Shown one piece after another: positions 35,545-45,056 of a stretch of DNA of 64,000 nucleotides. The notes beneath the pieces were generated by a model that saw only the letters and a program-made list of their open reading frames with translations, was not told where the DNA came from and did not search any database. The stretch's first letter is position 1. Every line of letters begins with the position of its first letter. The stretch is from JBHGBM01 sp041946965 (GTDB lineage Bacteria > Acidobacteriota > Terriglobia > Bryobacterales > Bryobacteraceae), in contig JBHGBM010000019.1 in assembly GCA_041946965.1 (NCBI GenBank), positions 1 to 64,000 on the forward strand. The letters are read 5' to 3'. A program made the translations under genes and the position numbers.

Positions 35545-36903
35545 CTACCGGGATACCCCCTTTCCCAGGTCCTTGAGAACCTGGTCATAGGCGGGCGAGT
35601 TGACGTAATCGTCCACCGGGTAAATGCGCGCTTGAGGAGCGATCTGGCTCACGCGCGCGGCCAGGCTGCGCTGGCAGACCACCATTTCCGCGCCGGGGGG
35701 CAACTCGCTGAGGGCTTTGTGGGTCACCTCGATTTTTGCTCCGGCCGAGGCGACCTTCTTGCGCAGCGCGGCCGCCCCCATGACTGAGGACCCCATCCCG
35801 GCTTCGCAAACGAAGTAGATGGCGGCGGGCAGCGCTACCGGTTGCGGTGCGGCGGGCTCCGTGGCCAGGCGGAACTGCTCCGCGCCTGGCTGTGCCGGGC
35901 TCGCCCGTTTCACGATCGGCGCCGCCACCAGAAACGTGACCACCGCTCCTGTGGCGATGCCGCAAAGCACCGGCAGCAAGCCACCCTTGGGGGCCAGCGC
36001 GATCGCCGTGAAGACACTGCCCGGCGACCAGGTCGCGACCAGGCCCGCGTGCATGGCCGTGAACACTCCCGCGGCCGCGCATCCGCCCGCGATCATCGCC
36101 ACCACGGTCAGCGGATTCATCAGCACGAAAGGAAAATACAACTCATGTATCCCGCCGAACAGGTGGATCAGCAAAGCTCCCGGCGCCGAGCTCCGGGTGG
36201 TGCCCTTGCCGAACAGCCAGTAGGCGCACAGCAACCCGGCCCCCTGGCCGGGATTGGGTTCGAGCAGGAAGATAATCGACTTCCCCAGTTGCCGCGCCTC
36301 GGCCACCCCCAGCGGTGCGAGTACGCCGTGGTGGATGGCGTTATTGATGAACAACACCTTGCCGGGCTCGATGAACAGTGCAATCAGCGGCAGATAGCCC
36401 GCGCTGGTGATCTTTCGCGCTCCGGCCGACAAGGCCGCGGTCAACCCCGCCACAAAGGGTCCCGCTATCGTGAAGCCCGCCAGCGCCATTCCCATGCCCA
36501 GAATTCCGGCCGAGAAGTTGTTCACGAGCATCTCGAAGCCCATGGGCGCCCGCCGTCCGCAGCGTTCATCGAATTGTTTGAGCAGCCAGGCCGAAAAGGG
36601 TCCCATGGTCATGGCGCCGATAAACATGGGAACGGTGCTCCCAGCCACCATTCCCATCGTGCTCACCGCGCCTACCAACCCGCCCCGCACCCCGTGAACC
36701 AGGCGGCCGCCCGTGTATCCGATCAAGATCGGCAGCAGGTTCAGGATCATGGGTTCGATCAGCCTGGCAAGCCGCGGGTTGGGAAACCAGCCCGCCGGCA
36801 GAAACAGCGCGGTGATCAATCCCCAGGCGATGAACGCGCCGATATTGGGAATCACCATGCCGGCCATGAACCCGCCGACTTTCTGCATTCGAGCTTGAAT
36901 CAT
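35545..36903 (-). CDS. mtlA: PTS mannitol-type permease, IIC-IIB domains
   Basis: A 452-residue permease. The IIC part has about eight hydrophobic segments and the signature GGIHELYFPFVLMNPLTV; HHGVLAPLGVAEA precedes it. The IIB domain has the phosphorylation Cys C366 in VCEAGMGSSVMG. It lacks the IIA domain, so it corresponds to the short IICB form that needs a separate IIA. No IIA, HPr, enzyme I or mannitol-phosphate dehydrogenase gene is in the window. The start at 36903 (MIQARMQKVGGFMAG) aligns with the family; the longer frame upstream is Arg/Pro-rich and not coding-like. Substrate is mannitol or a related hexitol by family; transfer into this lineage is possible. Confidence 0.88.
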   Translation of the reverse strand: MIQARMQKVGGFMAGMVIPNIGAFIAWGLITALFLPAGWFPNPRLARLIEPMILNLLPILIGYTGGRLVHGVRGGLVGAVSTMGMVAGSTVPMFIGAMTMGPFSAWLLKQFDERCGRRAPMGFEMLVNNFSAGILGMGMALAGFTIAGPFVAGLTAALSAGARKITSAGYLPLIALFIEPGKVLFINNAIHHGVLAPLGVAEARQLGKSIIFLLEPNPGQGAGLLCAYWLFGKGTTRSSAPGALLIHLFGGIHELYFPFVLMNPLTVVAMIAGGCAAAGVFTAMHAGLVATWSPGSVFTAIALAPKGGLLPVLCGIATGAVVTFLVAAPIVKRASPAQPGAEQFRLATEPAAPQPVALPAAIYFVCEAGMGSSVMGAAALRKKVASAGAKIEVTHKALSELPPGAEMVVCQRSLAARVSQIAPQARIYPVDDYVNSPAYDQVLKDLGKGVSR

Positions 36904-37152
36904 CCGGGAAACGCTCCCTTCGCCTCCCGCCGCAAGCGGCCACGGTTCCCGCCGGGCCGGGCGAGGCCGCCACGTCCGCGGCCCCATCGCCTATACGCTG
37001 GAGATTGGCTGGAACCAGCGAGTATATCGAATTGACGTTCTCTGCGGGGGAGGGGCGAATCCGGGCCGGCGCCGGGTAGCGGCGACTGCTGCCCATCTGC
37101 GGGAAATAGTGCCGCGACGTCCCGATTGCGCGTAGACTGGTAGGCCAGACCG

Positions 37153-39264
37153 ATGCAGATTTCCAGACGCGAATTCATCCCGGTAATCGCCGCCACGGCC
37201 ATCGAAGACCGCATCATCGGCGCCCCGCAGGCCGGAGCCGGCCGCATTCCCTGGTACCGGAAAATGCGGCGTTGCGGCCAGATCAACTACAACTACCGCG
37301 ATCCATTGGTGCTCGATATCGGCTACTGGATCGACTACTGGAGCAGCCTCAAGGTTGACGCCGTGCTCCTGAACGCGGGTGGCGGGGTGTGCTTCTACCC
37401 GACGAAGATCCCCTACCACCATAAGAGCGAGTTTCTCGGAAATCGCGATCTGTTCGGAGATTTTGCGAAGGCCGCCAAGAAGGCTGGCATCCGCGTGGTT
37501 GCCCGGCTTGACTGCAATTTTGCGTTCGAGGAAGCCTGGAAGGCCCGTCCGGAGTGGTTCATGCGGAACGAGAAAGGCGAGCCCGTATGGCGCCGGGACG
37601 CCCCCGGGCTGTACTCGACCTGCATGTTCTCCACCTACTTCTCTGAGCAGATGACGTCGATCATCGAAGAGATCAACGACCTCTACGACGTGGATGGCTT
37701 CTTCACCAACGGCTGGCCGGGCGCGGGCCGCCGGGGACCGTGCTATTGCGCGAGCTGCAATCGCCTGCCGGCTCGCAAAGGGCCTGCCTTCCACGAACTG
37801 CATCTGGCGCGCGTCCTGGAAATCTGGAAACTCTGGGACGGCGCCGCCAGGCGGAAGAAATGGGACAGCGTCTACGTGGGAAACCTCGGCGGCGGCATCC
37901 GCGCGTCCACCAACCTGAAGAAACTGGGTGAAGTGGCGGGATGGTTCAACGCGGACCATCAGGGGCGGAACGGCGACACGCCCATCTGGGATTGCGCGCA
38001 GCAGGGCCGCGTGGCCCAGTCCATCATGGAGGGCGGCGTCATCACGAACGTGACCGGCGCCTGGTCTACCTCGCGTCCCATGTGGCGTCACGTCGCGAAG
38101 TCGCCGGCCGAGACCACCATGTGGCTGGCCCAGACGACCGCCACCGGCATGGTCCCCTGGCTCCACTGGCTGGGCGGCGCCCCGGACGACGAGCGCTGGC
38201 GCGAAACCGGGCGCCGGTTTTATCAATGGCTGGCGAAGTACGAGCCGCATTTCGTAAACCGGCGGTCGATCGCCAATATCGGCGTCGTCTTCTCACAACG
38301 GATTCTTGGCTACGAAGCGCCCGGCGGCGGCGATAACACCGAGTTCCTTCAGGGGCTTTACTACGCGCTGCTGGAGGGCCGGCTGCTTTTCGATTTCGTT
38401 CATGAGGACGCTCTCGATCCTCTCGCGCTCAAGAAATATTCCGTGTTGCTGCTGCCGAATGTCGCGCGGTTGAGCGATGCCCAGTGTCAACGGCTCCGCG
38501 ATTACGTGCGCTCCGGGGGATCGCTGTTGGCGACCTTCGAGACCAGCCGTTACACGGACGCCGGCGAGCGCCGCAACGGCCTGGGCATCGCCGATATTCT
38601 CGGGGTAAGCGTGGCGGGCGAGGTGCAGGGGCCTACAGGCAACTCGTTTTTCGCCCGCGTCGAGAGCCCGCACGAAATCCTGAGCGGGTTCGAGCAGACG
38701 CGCCTGCTGCCCGGCGCGGAATACCGCCTCCCGGTGAAGGCCGCCGGGAAATTGGTGCTGAGCGTCGTGCCTCCGTACTCTTCGCATCCGCCGGAGACCG
38801 TTTATCCCAAAGTTCCGCGGACTGAAGAGCCCGCTGTGGTGATGACCGAAAAAGGAACCAGCCGGACCATCTATTTCCCGGGCGATATCGATCGCAGTTG
38901 TTGGCGCTCCGGGCATACCGATTTGAGCCGGTTGCTGCAAAACGCGGTCCGATGGCTGGCGCGCGGATCCATGCCGGTTACGGTGAGCGGCGACGGCATG
39001 ACCGAGATGGTGGCCTGGGAAACCGAGCCGGGTTTCGCGCTCCACGTGCTGAACTACAACAATCCCAACATGATGCGCGGCTGGTGGCGGAAGAATTACC
39101 CCATTGGCCCGCAGCAGGTGCGGTTCGAGTTGCCCCAAGGCAGGCGGATCTCCCGCGCGCGGCTTCTGCGGGCGGAGGCCAGCCTGCCGTTCCGGCAGCA
39201 GGGGAGAACCGTCGAGTTCATCATACCCGGCGTTGAGGATTACGAGATCGCCGCGCTCGAATAG
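37153..39264 (+). CDS. Tat-exported glycosidase-like protein with beta-galactosidase trimerisation-like domain
   Basis: A 703-residue protein with a twin-arginine leader (MQISRREFIPVIAATA). The N-terminal half is a TIM-barrel-like domain of the hypothetical glycosyl hydrolase 6 type (AGIRVVARLDCNFAFEEAW, YDVDGFFTNGW, CYCASCN). Residues about 400-560 resemble the glutaminase-like trimerisation domain of GH42 beta-galactosidases (YSVLLLPNVARLSDAQ, RDYVRSGGSLLATFETS). The tail is beta-rich. It probably hydrolyses a glycan outside the cytoplasm; catalytic residues cannot be assigned from the sequence alone. It is followed after 27 bases by the cyclase gene, likely co-transcribed. Confidence 0.78.
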   Translation: MQISRREFIPVIAATAIEDRIIGAPQAGAGRIPWYRKMRRCGQINYNYRDPLVLDIGYWIDYWSSLKVDAVLLNAGGGVCFYPTKIPYHHKSEFLGNRDLFGDFAKAAKKAGIRVVARLDCNFAFEEAWKARPEWFMRNEKGEPVWRRDAPGLYSTCMFSTYFSEQMTSIIEEINDLYDVDGFFTNGWPGAGRRGPCYCASCNRLPARKGPAFHELHLARVLEIWKLWDGAARRKKWDSVYVGNLGGGIRASTNLKKLGEVAGWFNADHQGRNGDTPIWDCAQQGRVAQSIMEGGVITNVTGAWSTSRPMWRHVAKSPAETTMWLAQTTATGMVPWLHWLGGAPDDERWRETGRRFYQWLAKYEPHFVNRRSIANIGVVFSQRILGYEAPGGGDNTEFLQGLYYALLEGRLLFDFVHEDALDPLALKKYSVLLLPNVARLSDAQCQRLRDYVRSGGSLLATFETSRYTDAGERRNGLGIADILGVSVAGEVQGPTGNSFFARVESPHEILSGFEQTRLLPGAEYRLPVKAAGKLVLSVVPPYSSHPPETVYPKVPRTEEPAVVMTEKGTSRTIYFPGDIDRSCWRSGHTDLSRLLQNAVRWLARGSMPVTVSGDGMTEMVAWETEPGFALHVLNYNNPNMMRGWWRKNYPIGPQQVRFELPQGRRISRARLLRAEASLPFRQQGRTVEFIIPGVEDYEIAALE

Positions 39265-39291
39265 CGCCGCAGGAGGGGTAGGTGGAGACCG

Positions 39292-39963
39292 ATGCTCCGC
39301 TACGTTGAAGTCAGCCATCGAATCGAAATGGGGATGAAGACGTACCCCGGCCTTCCCGAACCAAGCGCCGAAGTCCTGCTGGACTACGACGCTTCACAAG
39401 CGCGTTATCAAGGGAAAGCGGAGTTTCTCATCGCATCCCTGCACCTCTGCGGCAACACAGGTACGTACGTGGACTCTCCCCGGCACAGGCACCGGGCAGG
39501 AGCCGATCTGGCGGGCATCCCGCTTGAATCCGTCGCCCATGTGCCCGTGACGAAAATCGACCTCCGTGCTCATGCCGGGCGGGAAGTGGGGATGGATGCT
39601 TTCAAGGGTGTGGATCTGGCCGGGAGAGCCGTCCTGATCAATACAGGCTGGTCGCGGCACTGGCAAACGGATGCCTATTTTGAGAAGAATCCGTTTCTCA
39701 CCGCTTCCGCATGTGAGTTTCTGGCGGCCTCCGGTGTGCGGTTTGTCGGCATCGACTCGCTGAACATCGACGATATCGATGATCTGTCCCGGCCGGCGCA
39801 TACCATCCTCCTGGGCGCCGGCATTCCGGTGTGCGAGCACATGACGAACCTCCACGCACTCGCACCTGAGGGCGGGTTCCTCCATGCTGTTCCGATCGCC
39901 TGGGTAGGAGGGGCCACGTTTCCAGTCCGGGCTTACGTGGTCTATTCCAGTTCCACTTTGTGA
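39292..39963 (+). CDS. cyclase/kynurenine-formamidase-family protein
   Basis: A 223-residue cytosolic metal hydrolase of the cyclase family. The usual HxGTHxDxPxH metal motif reads NTGTYVDSPRH (about 54-64), with the two leading histidines replaced, while the Asp and the final His remain. Later conserved segments include FVGIDSLNIDD and EHMTNL, which carries a possible ligand His. Members hydrolyse formyl-kynurenine, isatin or sugar lactone-like rings; here the altered motif makes the activity uncertain. GGAG lies about seven bases before the ATG and it follows the glycosidase-like gene by 27 bases. Confidence 0.85.
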   Translation: MLRYVEVSHRIEMGMKTYPGLPEPSAEVLLDYDASQARYQGKAEFLIASLHLCGNTGTYVDSPRHRHRAGADLAGIPLESVAHVPVTKIDLRAHAGREVGMDAFKGVDLAGRAVLINTGWSRHWQTDAYFEKNPFLTASACEFLAASGVRFVGIDSLNIDDIDDLSRPAHTILLGAGIPVCEHMTNLHALAPEGGFLHAVPIAWVGGATFPVRAYVVYSSSTL

Positions 39964-40165
39964 AAAGGAGTTCCGGCTTGCGCGGAGGGTTGGCCGCGAA
40001 GTCGGGCGCGAACGGGACGCGACTGGGGACCGGATTGACCCGGCAACTCGCCCGGTGCACAATCCCAGCTATTTTGACGAACTGCGCGGTCCGGCCAACT
40101 TGACGGGAAATCGAGACGGCGCTCGCAACGCGTCGGCAAGGGCGCGCCGGATCACCGCCGATGAA

Positions 40166-41098
40166 TCAGCCCGTTTCGGGCAGAAAGCTGGGTGTGCTGA
40201 TTCCGCGGAAGGGCTGGAACTCCCCGCGCACCTGGCATAGATGTAACTCGCAATTACGCGCGCCGGCATCATACATCCGCCGCACAAGTCCGGCACAGTC
40301 CGCCGGGATCAGGAAAATCGGCGAGCGACCCGGATACAGATTGAGTTCCCGCAGGATCAGAAGGGCGGCCTCCTGCTCCGACCGGGCGACGCACGGGCCG
40401 AGCATGTTGAAGGCAGGATGTCCACAAGAGATCATGAACCCGTCGATCCGCCCCTGTGCGTTCTCGTAAACGGAAACGTGCCAAAATCCTTGAATGTTCT
40501 CTATGCAGAAGCGGTAGTCCAACTCCCGCGTGATGCCGCTGATCTCGAATTCGAGCGCCGCCATCGCCTGCACGTCGTCGAGAACTGCATTCCGAACATG
40601 GTCGCTGTGCGACCCGGAAACCTTCAACCCGCCGGGCGGAACCTGGATGCACATGTCCTGGAATACGCACCGCGGCACAAAGCCGGCCCTGGTGTACAGC
40701 GAGAATGAGTCCAGGTTCAGGGCGCTTTGTGTCAGGCGCACAGCCTGGATCCGTTCACGGCCGGCGTAGTCGATTACATATCGCAGCAGCGTGCTTCCCA
40801 CGCCGCACCCGAAGTAGTTCGGATGCACGTTCATGATACCGAGGCCAACGTGACGCGGCCGGGGATGGTAGAAACAGGAGCCCGCCAAACGGCCGGTCTG
40901 CGTGTCTTCGGCGACGACGGCGCATCCGGGCTCCAGGCAGTGATAAACCTCGAAGAAAACGTCTGCCGCCCGTGGATTGCCCGCAAATGTAGGCGGGCGG
41001 CCGTGCGCCTGATACCAGTAGTTGAGCGACACCTGGATCAACACCATGACCTCGGAACGATCCTGCGGCGTCATCGGCCGCACGCGAATACCATCCAT
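40166..41098 (-). CDS. protein with two GNAT-like halves
   Basis: About 310 residues from the chosen start (MDGIRVRPMTPQDRSEVMVL). The first half is a complete GNAT acetyltransferase fold with the acetyl-CoA loop NYFGCGVGSTLLRYVI and YTRAGF. The second half (about 170-300) looks like a second, degenerate GNAT domain (LDDVQAMAALEFEISGI, ENAQGRIDGFM, LVRRMYDAGA). The acceptor is unknown. The frame extends further upstream to 41197, but GGAG sits just before 41098 and the extension is not family-like. It is last in the long minus-strand run, 95 bases after the sulfatase. The 202 bases before the convergent cyclase gene hold nothing I recognise. Confidence 0.8.
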   Translation of the reverse strand: MDGIRVRPMTPQDRSEVMVLIQVSLNYWYQAHGRPPTFAGNPRAADVFFEVYHCLEPGCAVVAEDTQTGRLAGSCFYHPRPRHVGLGIMNVHPNYFGCGVGSTLLRYVIDYAGRERIQAVRLTQSALNLDSFSLYTRAGFVPRCVFQDMCIQVPPGGLKVSGSHSDHVRNAVLDDVQAMAALEFEISGITRELDYRFCIENIQGFWHVSVYENAQGRIDGFMISCGHPAFNMLGPCVARSEQEAALLILRELNLYPGRSPIFLIPADCAGLVRRMYDAGARNCELHLCQVRGEFQPFRGISTPSFLPETG

Positions 41099-41193
41099 TT
41101 CTCCGACCTCCTCAACGCTGCCGGCAACTTCACCGCCCCCGGCACTATTGGATGCGATACCCGATCTAGCGTGATTCCGGCTGGATCGGATCT

Positions 41194-42606
41194 TCATTCG
41201 GGGCCCTTCATCTGCCGGGATTCGGCCTCAAGCTCGGTCTCAACGCCTCGGTCGCCCTGCTGCGCCATCCAGGCATCCAGCCGTTGCCTCAACTGCTCCT
41301 CGACCGCCTTCAAGCGCGGGTCGCCGGCAAGATTGGTGAGTTCGTTGGGGTCGGCTTCGATGTCGTACAACTCCTCGGCGGGACGCCGAACGTAAAGCGC
41401 GGCACGCCGCGCGCCCGCTTCACCCGTCTCCGCCCACGCTTTCAGCAGACCCTTGAACGGTCCGTTGCCGGCGGTGACGACATTGGCGAACGCGGCGGAT
41501 GAGTTGAGGTTGCGAATGTACTTGTAGCGCGCGCTGCGCACGGAACGGACCGGATAGTTGTTGCTGCCCTCGATAATGCCCCGCGTGGTGTGGACGCCGT
41601 AGACGTATTCGCCGTGGGCCGCCGCTTTGCCCAGCAGCACGGGCAGAAAACTGGAGCCGTCGAATCCCTGGCGGCCGTGAGCATCGGCGCGGCCGGTGGC
41701 GGCGCCGCGCCAATCGGCGCCGGCCGCCTCCAGCAATGTCGGCACGATGTCCACGTATTGCGTCAGGGCGCGATTGCGGCTGCCCGGCTGGACCCGGCCC
41801 GGCCAGCGGGCAATGAAGCCGGCTTTCAGTCCTGCGTCATAACAGGTCCATTTGCCAAACGGAAACGGCGCGCCCTGCTCGCTGGCCACCATGACAATCG
41901 TGTTTTCCGCCAGGCCCGTTTCGTCCAGCATCGCCAGCACCGCGCCCACCTGGCGGTCGAAATAGGTTACTTCCGCGTAGTACTTGCTCAGCATTTCACG
42001 CATTGCCGGGCAGTCCACCAGGTATGGGGCGGGTTTCAACGAAGCGGGTGGGTAGAGCGCCGGATCGCCCCGGTCCCAGGGGGTGTGCGGCTGGTGCGAG
42101 GCCACAATGGCGAAAAACGGCTGCTTGCGGTCACGGGTGGCGAACCGGCGCAGCGCCGCGAGATCGGCGGGATCCGGATCGGCGTTCGGCTTTCCGATGA
42201 TCTCAAACGGGAAGCTTTCCGGTGGCCCGTAGTGTTGCTTTCCGGTGAGCCCCGTGCGATAGCCGAGCGCCCCGAAGTGATGCGGGATGGCGCGGACGCC
42301 ATCGTAGACGCGGCTGTGGTTCGGATACGCGCCGATGCGCACCGGAAACATGCCGGTGTAAAGCTGCTGGCGGGTAGGTGCGCACATGGCGGTGGCGGTG
42401 AACATGCCGTCGAAGCACATGCCTTCCCGCGCCAGTCGCGACAGGTTAGGCGTGCGGACCCGGCGGTTGCCGTACGGTTCGCAGTCGTGCCAAGCGAGGT
42501 CGTCGCCGAGCATCAGCAGGATGTTAGGCCTGGCCTGGGCGGCCGCGCCCGCGCCGCGCGCCAGGGCCGTGGCGCCGGCGGTCTGAAGAAACCTTCTCCG
42601 GTCCAT
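41194..42606 (-). CDS. type I sulfatase (formylglycine-dependent), Tat-exported
   Basis: A 470-residue sulfatase with twin-arginine leader (MDRRRFLQTAGATALA). The formylglycine site is C75-A-P-T-R, matching CxPxR with TG downstream (LYTG). Metal-binding D35/D36 follow PNILLML, and TVMVASEQGAPF-like and HTTRG segments mark the core. The C-terminus carries the YDIEADPNELTNLA segment typical of the family. It hydrolyses a sulfate ester on a sugar or other alcohol; specificity cannot be told. It needs a formylglycine-generating or anaerobic maturase not present here. It belongs to the receptor-GH172-ThuA-lactonase run. Confidence 0.93.
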   Translation of the reverse strand: MDRRRFLQTAGATALARGAGAAAQARPNILLMLGDDLAWHDCEPYGNRRVRTPNLSRLAREGMCFDGMFTATAMCAPTRQQLYTGMFPVRIGAYPNHSRVYDGVRAIPHHFGALGYRTGLTGKQHYGPPESFPFEIIGKPNADPDPADLAALRRFATRDRKQPFFAIVASHQPHTPWDRGDPALYPPASLKPAPYLVDCPAMREMLSKYYAEVTYFDRQVGAVLAMLDETGLAENTIVMVASEQGAPFPFGKWTCYDAGLKAGFIARWPGRVQPGSRNRALTQYVDIVPTLLEAAGADWRGAATGRADAHGRQGFDGSSFLPVLLGKAAAHGEYVYGVHTTRGIIEGSNNYPVRSVRSARYKYIRNLNSSAAFANVVTAGNGPFKGLLKAWAETGEAGARRAALYVRRPAEELYDIEADPNELTNLAGDPRLKAVEEQLRQRLDAWMAQQGDRGVETELEAESRQMKGPE

Positions 42607-42697
42607 GAGATTCTCTATGTTAGAACAGCCCGTGCCGCATGGTGTGCGGTGCCGTTCAGCAGGGCCTCGCGATAGTCGTCGTGATGCCAGGCTGAGG

Positions 42698-43087
42698 TCA
42701 GGTTGCCGTGTCGTAAAGGATGATGGTGTAGTCCTTCGAGGACAGCGTCTTCTCTATCAGCGGCCACACGCGTTGGTGGTCAGCGCTGGCTACCCATTTC
42801 TGGCGGAGCTCTTCCGTCTGGAAGCTGATCACAAACCGGTAGTTCGCGCCGGATGGCGGTCTGCCCTGTAGAGCGGTGCGCAGCTTGAGCATCGTCACGT
42901 TGACAAAGCCCGGCTGTTTGGCCGCGGCGGGCCGGAAACTGCCGTGGAACGCGCGCAGCATCTCCCGCTCCCTGGCGGGGTCAACAGCGAGATCGACGTG
43001 TAACTGGACGGGAGCTTGCGCGCCTGATTGTGCCGCGGCCGGAACCGGCGCTGCGACAATCGTCTGAAGACAGGTCCTGCGATTCAT
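42698..43087 (-). CDS. antibiotic biosynthesis monooxygenase-like small protein, exported
   Basis: A 129-residue protein. After an RR-containing leader (MNRRTCLQTIVAAPVPAAAQ) comes a ferredoxin-like ABM-type domain: LHVDLAVDPAREREMLRAFH and FVNVTMLKLRTAL, then YRFVISFQTEELRQKWVAS. Exported ABM-like proteins occur beside sugar-degrading genes in Acidobacteriota and Planctomycetota; the reaction is unknown. Its ATG directly abuts the stop of the SMP-30 gene with no spacer. Confidence 0.78.
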   Translation of the reverse strand: MNRRTCLQTIVAAPVPAAAQSGAQAPVQLHVDLAVDPAREREMLRAFHGSFRPAAAKQPGFVNVTMLKLRTALQGRPPSGANYRFVISFQTEELRQKWVASADHQRVWPLIEKTLSSKDYTIILYDTAT

Positions 43088-44116
43088 TTACTTCACCTGC
43101 CGGTACAGCGCAGGCTTCCCCGGAACGCCGAGCTTAACCCTGTAGATCCCGGTGCGCGCCGTCATGTACAACGTCGTCTGGTCGGCCCCCCAGTTGCAGT
43201 TGGCTGGCGTTTCCGGCGGTTTGATAGTGCCCAGATGCTTGCCGCCCGGCGAAAAGATCCATACCCCGCCCGGCCCTGTACAGTAGAGGTTGCCCTCGGC
43301 ATCGACTTTCATCCCGTCCGGCAGGCCATCGGACTTCTCCGCCGTTACGTCGAAAAACACCCGGCCGTTCGAGATCCGGCCGCCAGGGGCCACATCGTAG
43401 GCCATCCACACCTTGCGCGCCGGATCGGAATTCGCCACGTAAAGAGTCCGCTCGTCCGGAGAGAAGGCAATCCCGTTCGGGCGGCTCATATCCTTCACCA
43501 GAACCTCGAGGACGCCGTTCGCGTAGCGGTACACGCCGTTGAATTTCAGATCTTTCTCCGGGTCGTCATCCTGCTTGACAAGGCCGTAGGGCGGATCGGT
43601 GAAGTAGAGGGAGCCGTCGGAACGGTAAACCAGGTCGTTGGGGCTGTTCAGGCGCTTGCCCTCGAAGCGTTCCAGATACGTGGAGACCTTGCGATCCCTG
43701 GCGATACGAACGATCCGCCGGTTGCCGTGCTGGCACAGCAACACGGCTCCATCCTTATCGGCGATCATCCCGTTCGGCCCGATAAAGGAACCCGCGGGCG
43801 CATCGTTCCTGTCATAACCGCCCGGACGGAGAATCTCCGTGACCCCTCCATCCGGAGACCACTGTCGGACAACGTTTCCAACCACGTCGCTGAACCATAA
43901 TGCGTTGGCCTCAGGCCGCCAGAGCGGGCCTTCAGTGAACTGAAAGCCGCCGGCCACCTTCTCGATGCGAGCCGATGCAGGCACGATGCGGTCAAGGCCC
44001 GGATCCATCCTGGCGATGAAACCGGCGGGGGAGGTTTCGGGCGCGCCGGCAGCGTCCGGCTTGCTGGAGCAGGCGGCGAAGGTCAATATCGGGACAACCA
44101 CGATCAGCGTCTTCAC
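43088..44116 (-). CDS. SMP-30/gluconolactonase-family lipoprotein
   Basis: A 342-residue lipoprotein. The GTG at 44116, with GGAGGT nine bases upstream, gives a leader VKTLIVVVPILTFAAC whose FAAC is a lipobox with C16 as the modified Cys. The propeller contains GFQFTEGPLWRPEANALWFS, RLNSPNDLVYRSDGSLYFTD and MSRPNGIAFSPDERTLYVAN, including the metal-binding Glu (TEGP), Asn (SPND) and Asn/Asp pattern of SMP-30 lactonases. It probably hydrolyses sugar lactones at the membrane surface, downstream of sugar oxidation. It abuts the ABM-like gene. Confidence 0.9.
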   Translation of the reverse strand: MKTLIVVVPILTFAACSSKPDAAGAPETSPAGFIARMDPGLDRIVPASARIEKVAGGFQFTEGPLWRPEANALWFSDVVGNVVRQWSPDGGVTEILRPGGYDRNDAPAGSFIGPNGMIADKDGAVLLCQHGNRRIVRIARDRKVSTYLERFEGKRLNSPNDLVYRSDGSLYFTDPPYGLVKQDDDPEKDLKFNGVYRYANGVLEVLVKDMSRPNGIAFSPDERTLYVANSDPARKVWMAYDVAPGGRISNGRVFFDVTAEKSDGLPDGMKVDAEGNLYCTGPGGVWIFSPGGKHLGTIKPPETPANCNWGADQTTLYMTARTGIYRVKLGVPGKPALYRQVK

Positions 44117-44179
44117 GTGCGTTCGACCTCCGAGCGCATGAGAATACCACACCCGGCTGCCCTGGAGAAGCGGCATGCA

Positions 44180-45043
44180 TCAGGCTTCGTGCAGGAGCCA
44201 CTTGGCCGCGTTGCGCTGCATCTTCTCATACTCGGGATTCCAGAGGGCGCTGATCATGTGCCCCGGCGCCATGAAGCACACGCGGCCTTTGCCGTAGTCG
44301 TAGGCCCAAACGGCTTCCGCGCTGTTGCTGCGCCGTCCGGCAAGATCGGTATACTCGAGCCCGTCTTCGTTGACGCTGCGAGCCAGCACGTACTTCGGGT
44401 CCTTGTCGTACACGACGTAGTGCTGCTCATCGGTAACGACGAAGTCCGCCACACCGCGCGTGACCGGGTGCTGCCGGTTGACGATCTTGACCTTGAAAGG
44501 CCGGATTGGCGGGTGTCCGGCATAGATCGCGCCTTCCACATCGCGATAGTCCTTGTTCGATATGGACGCCTCGCTGTTATTGTGGAAGGCCCACAAAGAG
44601 CCGCCTTCCGAGACCCACTGCTTGATCGCCCTTCCCTGATCCGGAGTCATCCACGAGCTGTAACCAGACCCGATCTTGCGTTGAATCGGAGGCACACTGA
44701 CGATCTTCTCCTTCCGTTCGTTCCAATAAACCTGGTGCCAATAGCCGTTGTGATAGCGGCGGCCATCCCGAAACATGATGAGGATTCTGTATTTCCGGAG
44801 ATGGTCGTATGTCAGAAGCTTTTCCTGGTCGGTGAAATCGATGGCCAGGCCGCCGTCCTCGACCAGCGTGGCGGTCAGGGCCGTGCGGATGTAATCGGAG
44901 TTGTGAGACTCATCGCCACAAAGCGCGAACGCCGCAGCGTTTCCACTCCCGCCCGGCGCACCACGAATGACGGCACCGCCCAGAGCGCCCATGCCGGTAC
45001 AAGCGGCCCGCACCAGGGTCCGGCGGCTGATCGGTGTATGCAT
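44180..45043 (-). CDS. ThuA domain protein, Tat-exported
   Basis: A 287-residue protein with twin-arginine leader (ISRRTLVRAACTGMGALGG). The ThuA glutamine-amidotransferase-like fold shows ALCGDESHNSDYIRTAL at the start of the domain, QWVSEGGSLWAFHN in the middle, FKVKIVNRQHPVTRG, and FMAPGHMISALWNPEYEKM near the end. ThuA proteins are linked to trehalose and other sugar catabolism. The gene starts 13 bases after GH172 and is followed 63 bases later by the lactonase, so it sits inside the glycan run. Confidence 0.88.
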   Translation of the reverse strand: MHTPISRRTLVRAACTGMGALGGAVIRGAPGGSGNAAAFALCGDESHNSDYIRTALTATLVEDGGLAIDFTDQEKLLTYDHLRKYRILIMFRDGRRYHNGYWHQVYWNERKEKIVSVPPIQRKIGSGYSSWMTPDQGRAIKQWVSEGGSLWAFHNNSEASISNKDYRDVEGAIYAGHPPIRPFKVKIVNRQHPVTRGVADFVVTDEQHYVVYDKDPKYVLARSVNEDGLEYTDLAGRRSNSAEAVWAYDYGKGRVCFMAPGHMISALWNPEYEKMQRNAAKWLLHEA

Positions 45044-45056
45044 TCTGGTGTTATAG

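Noticed and set aside
35476..35576. Coding-like peptide (FPFAELVKERAAKGFTNILE) after AGGAGG between CocE and the PTS gene
   Set aside because: It has no start in that frame with the ribosome site, is only about 30 codons and overlaps the PTS 3' end. It could be a gene fossil but I cannot name it.
36904..37152. Promoter search between the PTS gene and the glycosidase-like gene
   Set aside because: TATACT and TAGACT hexamers occur but without usable -35 partners.
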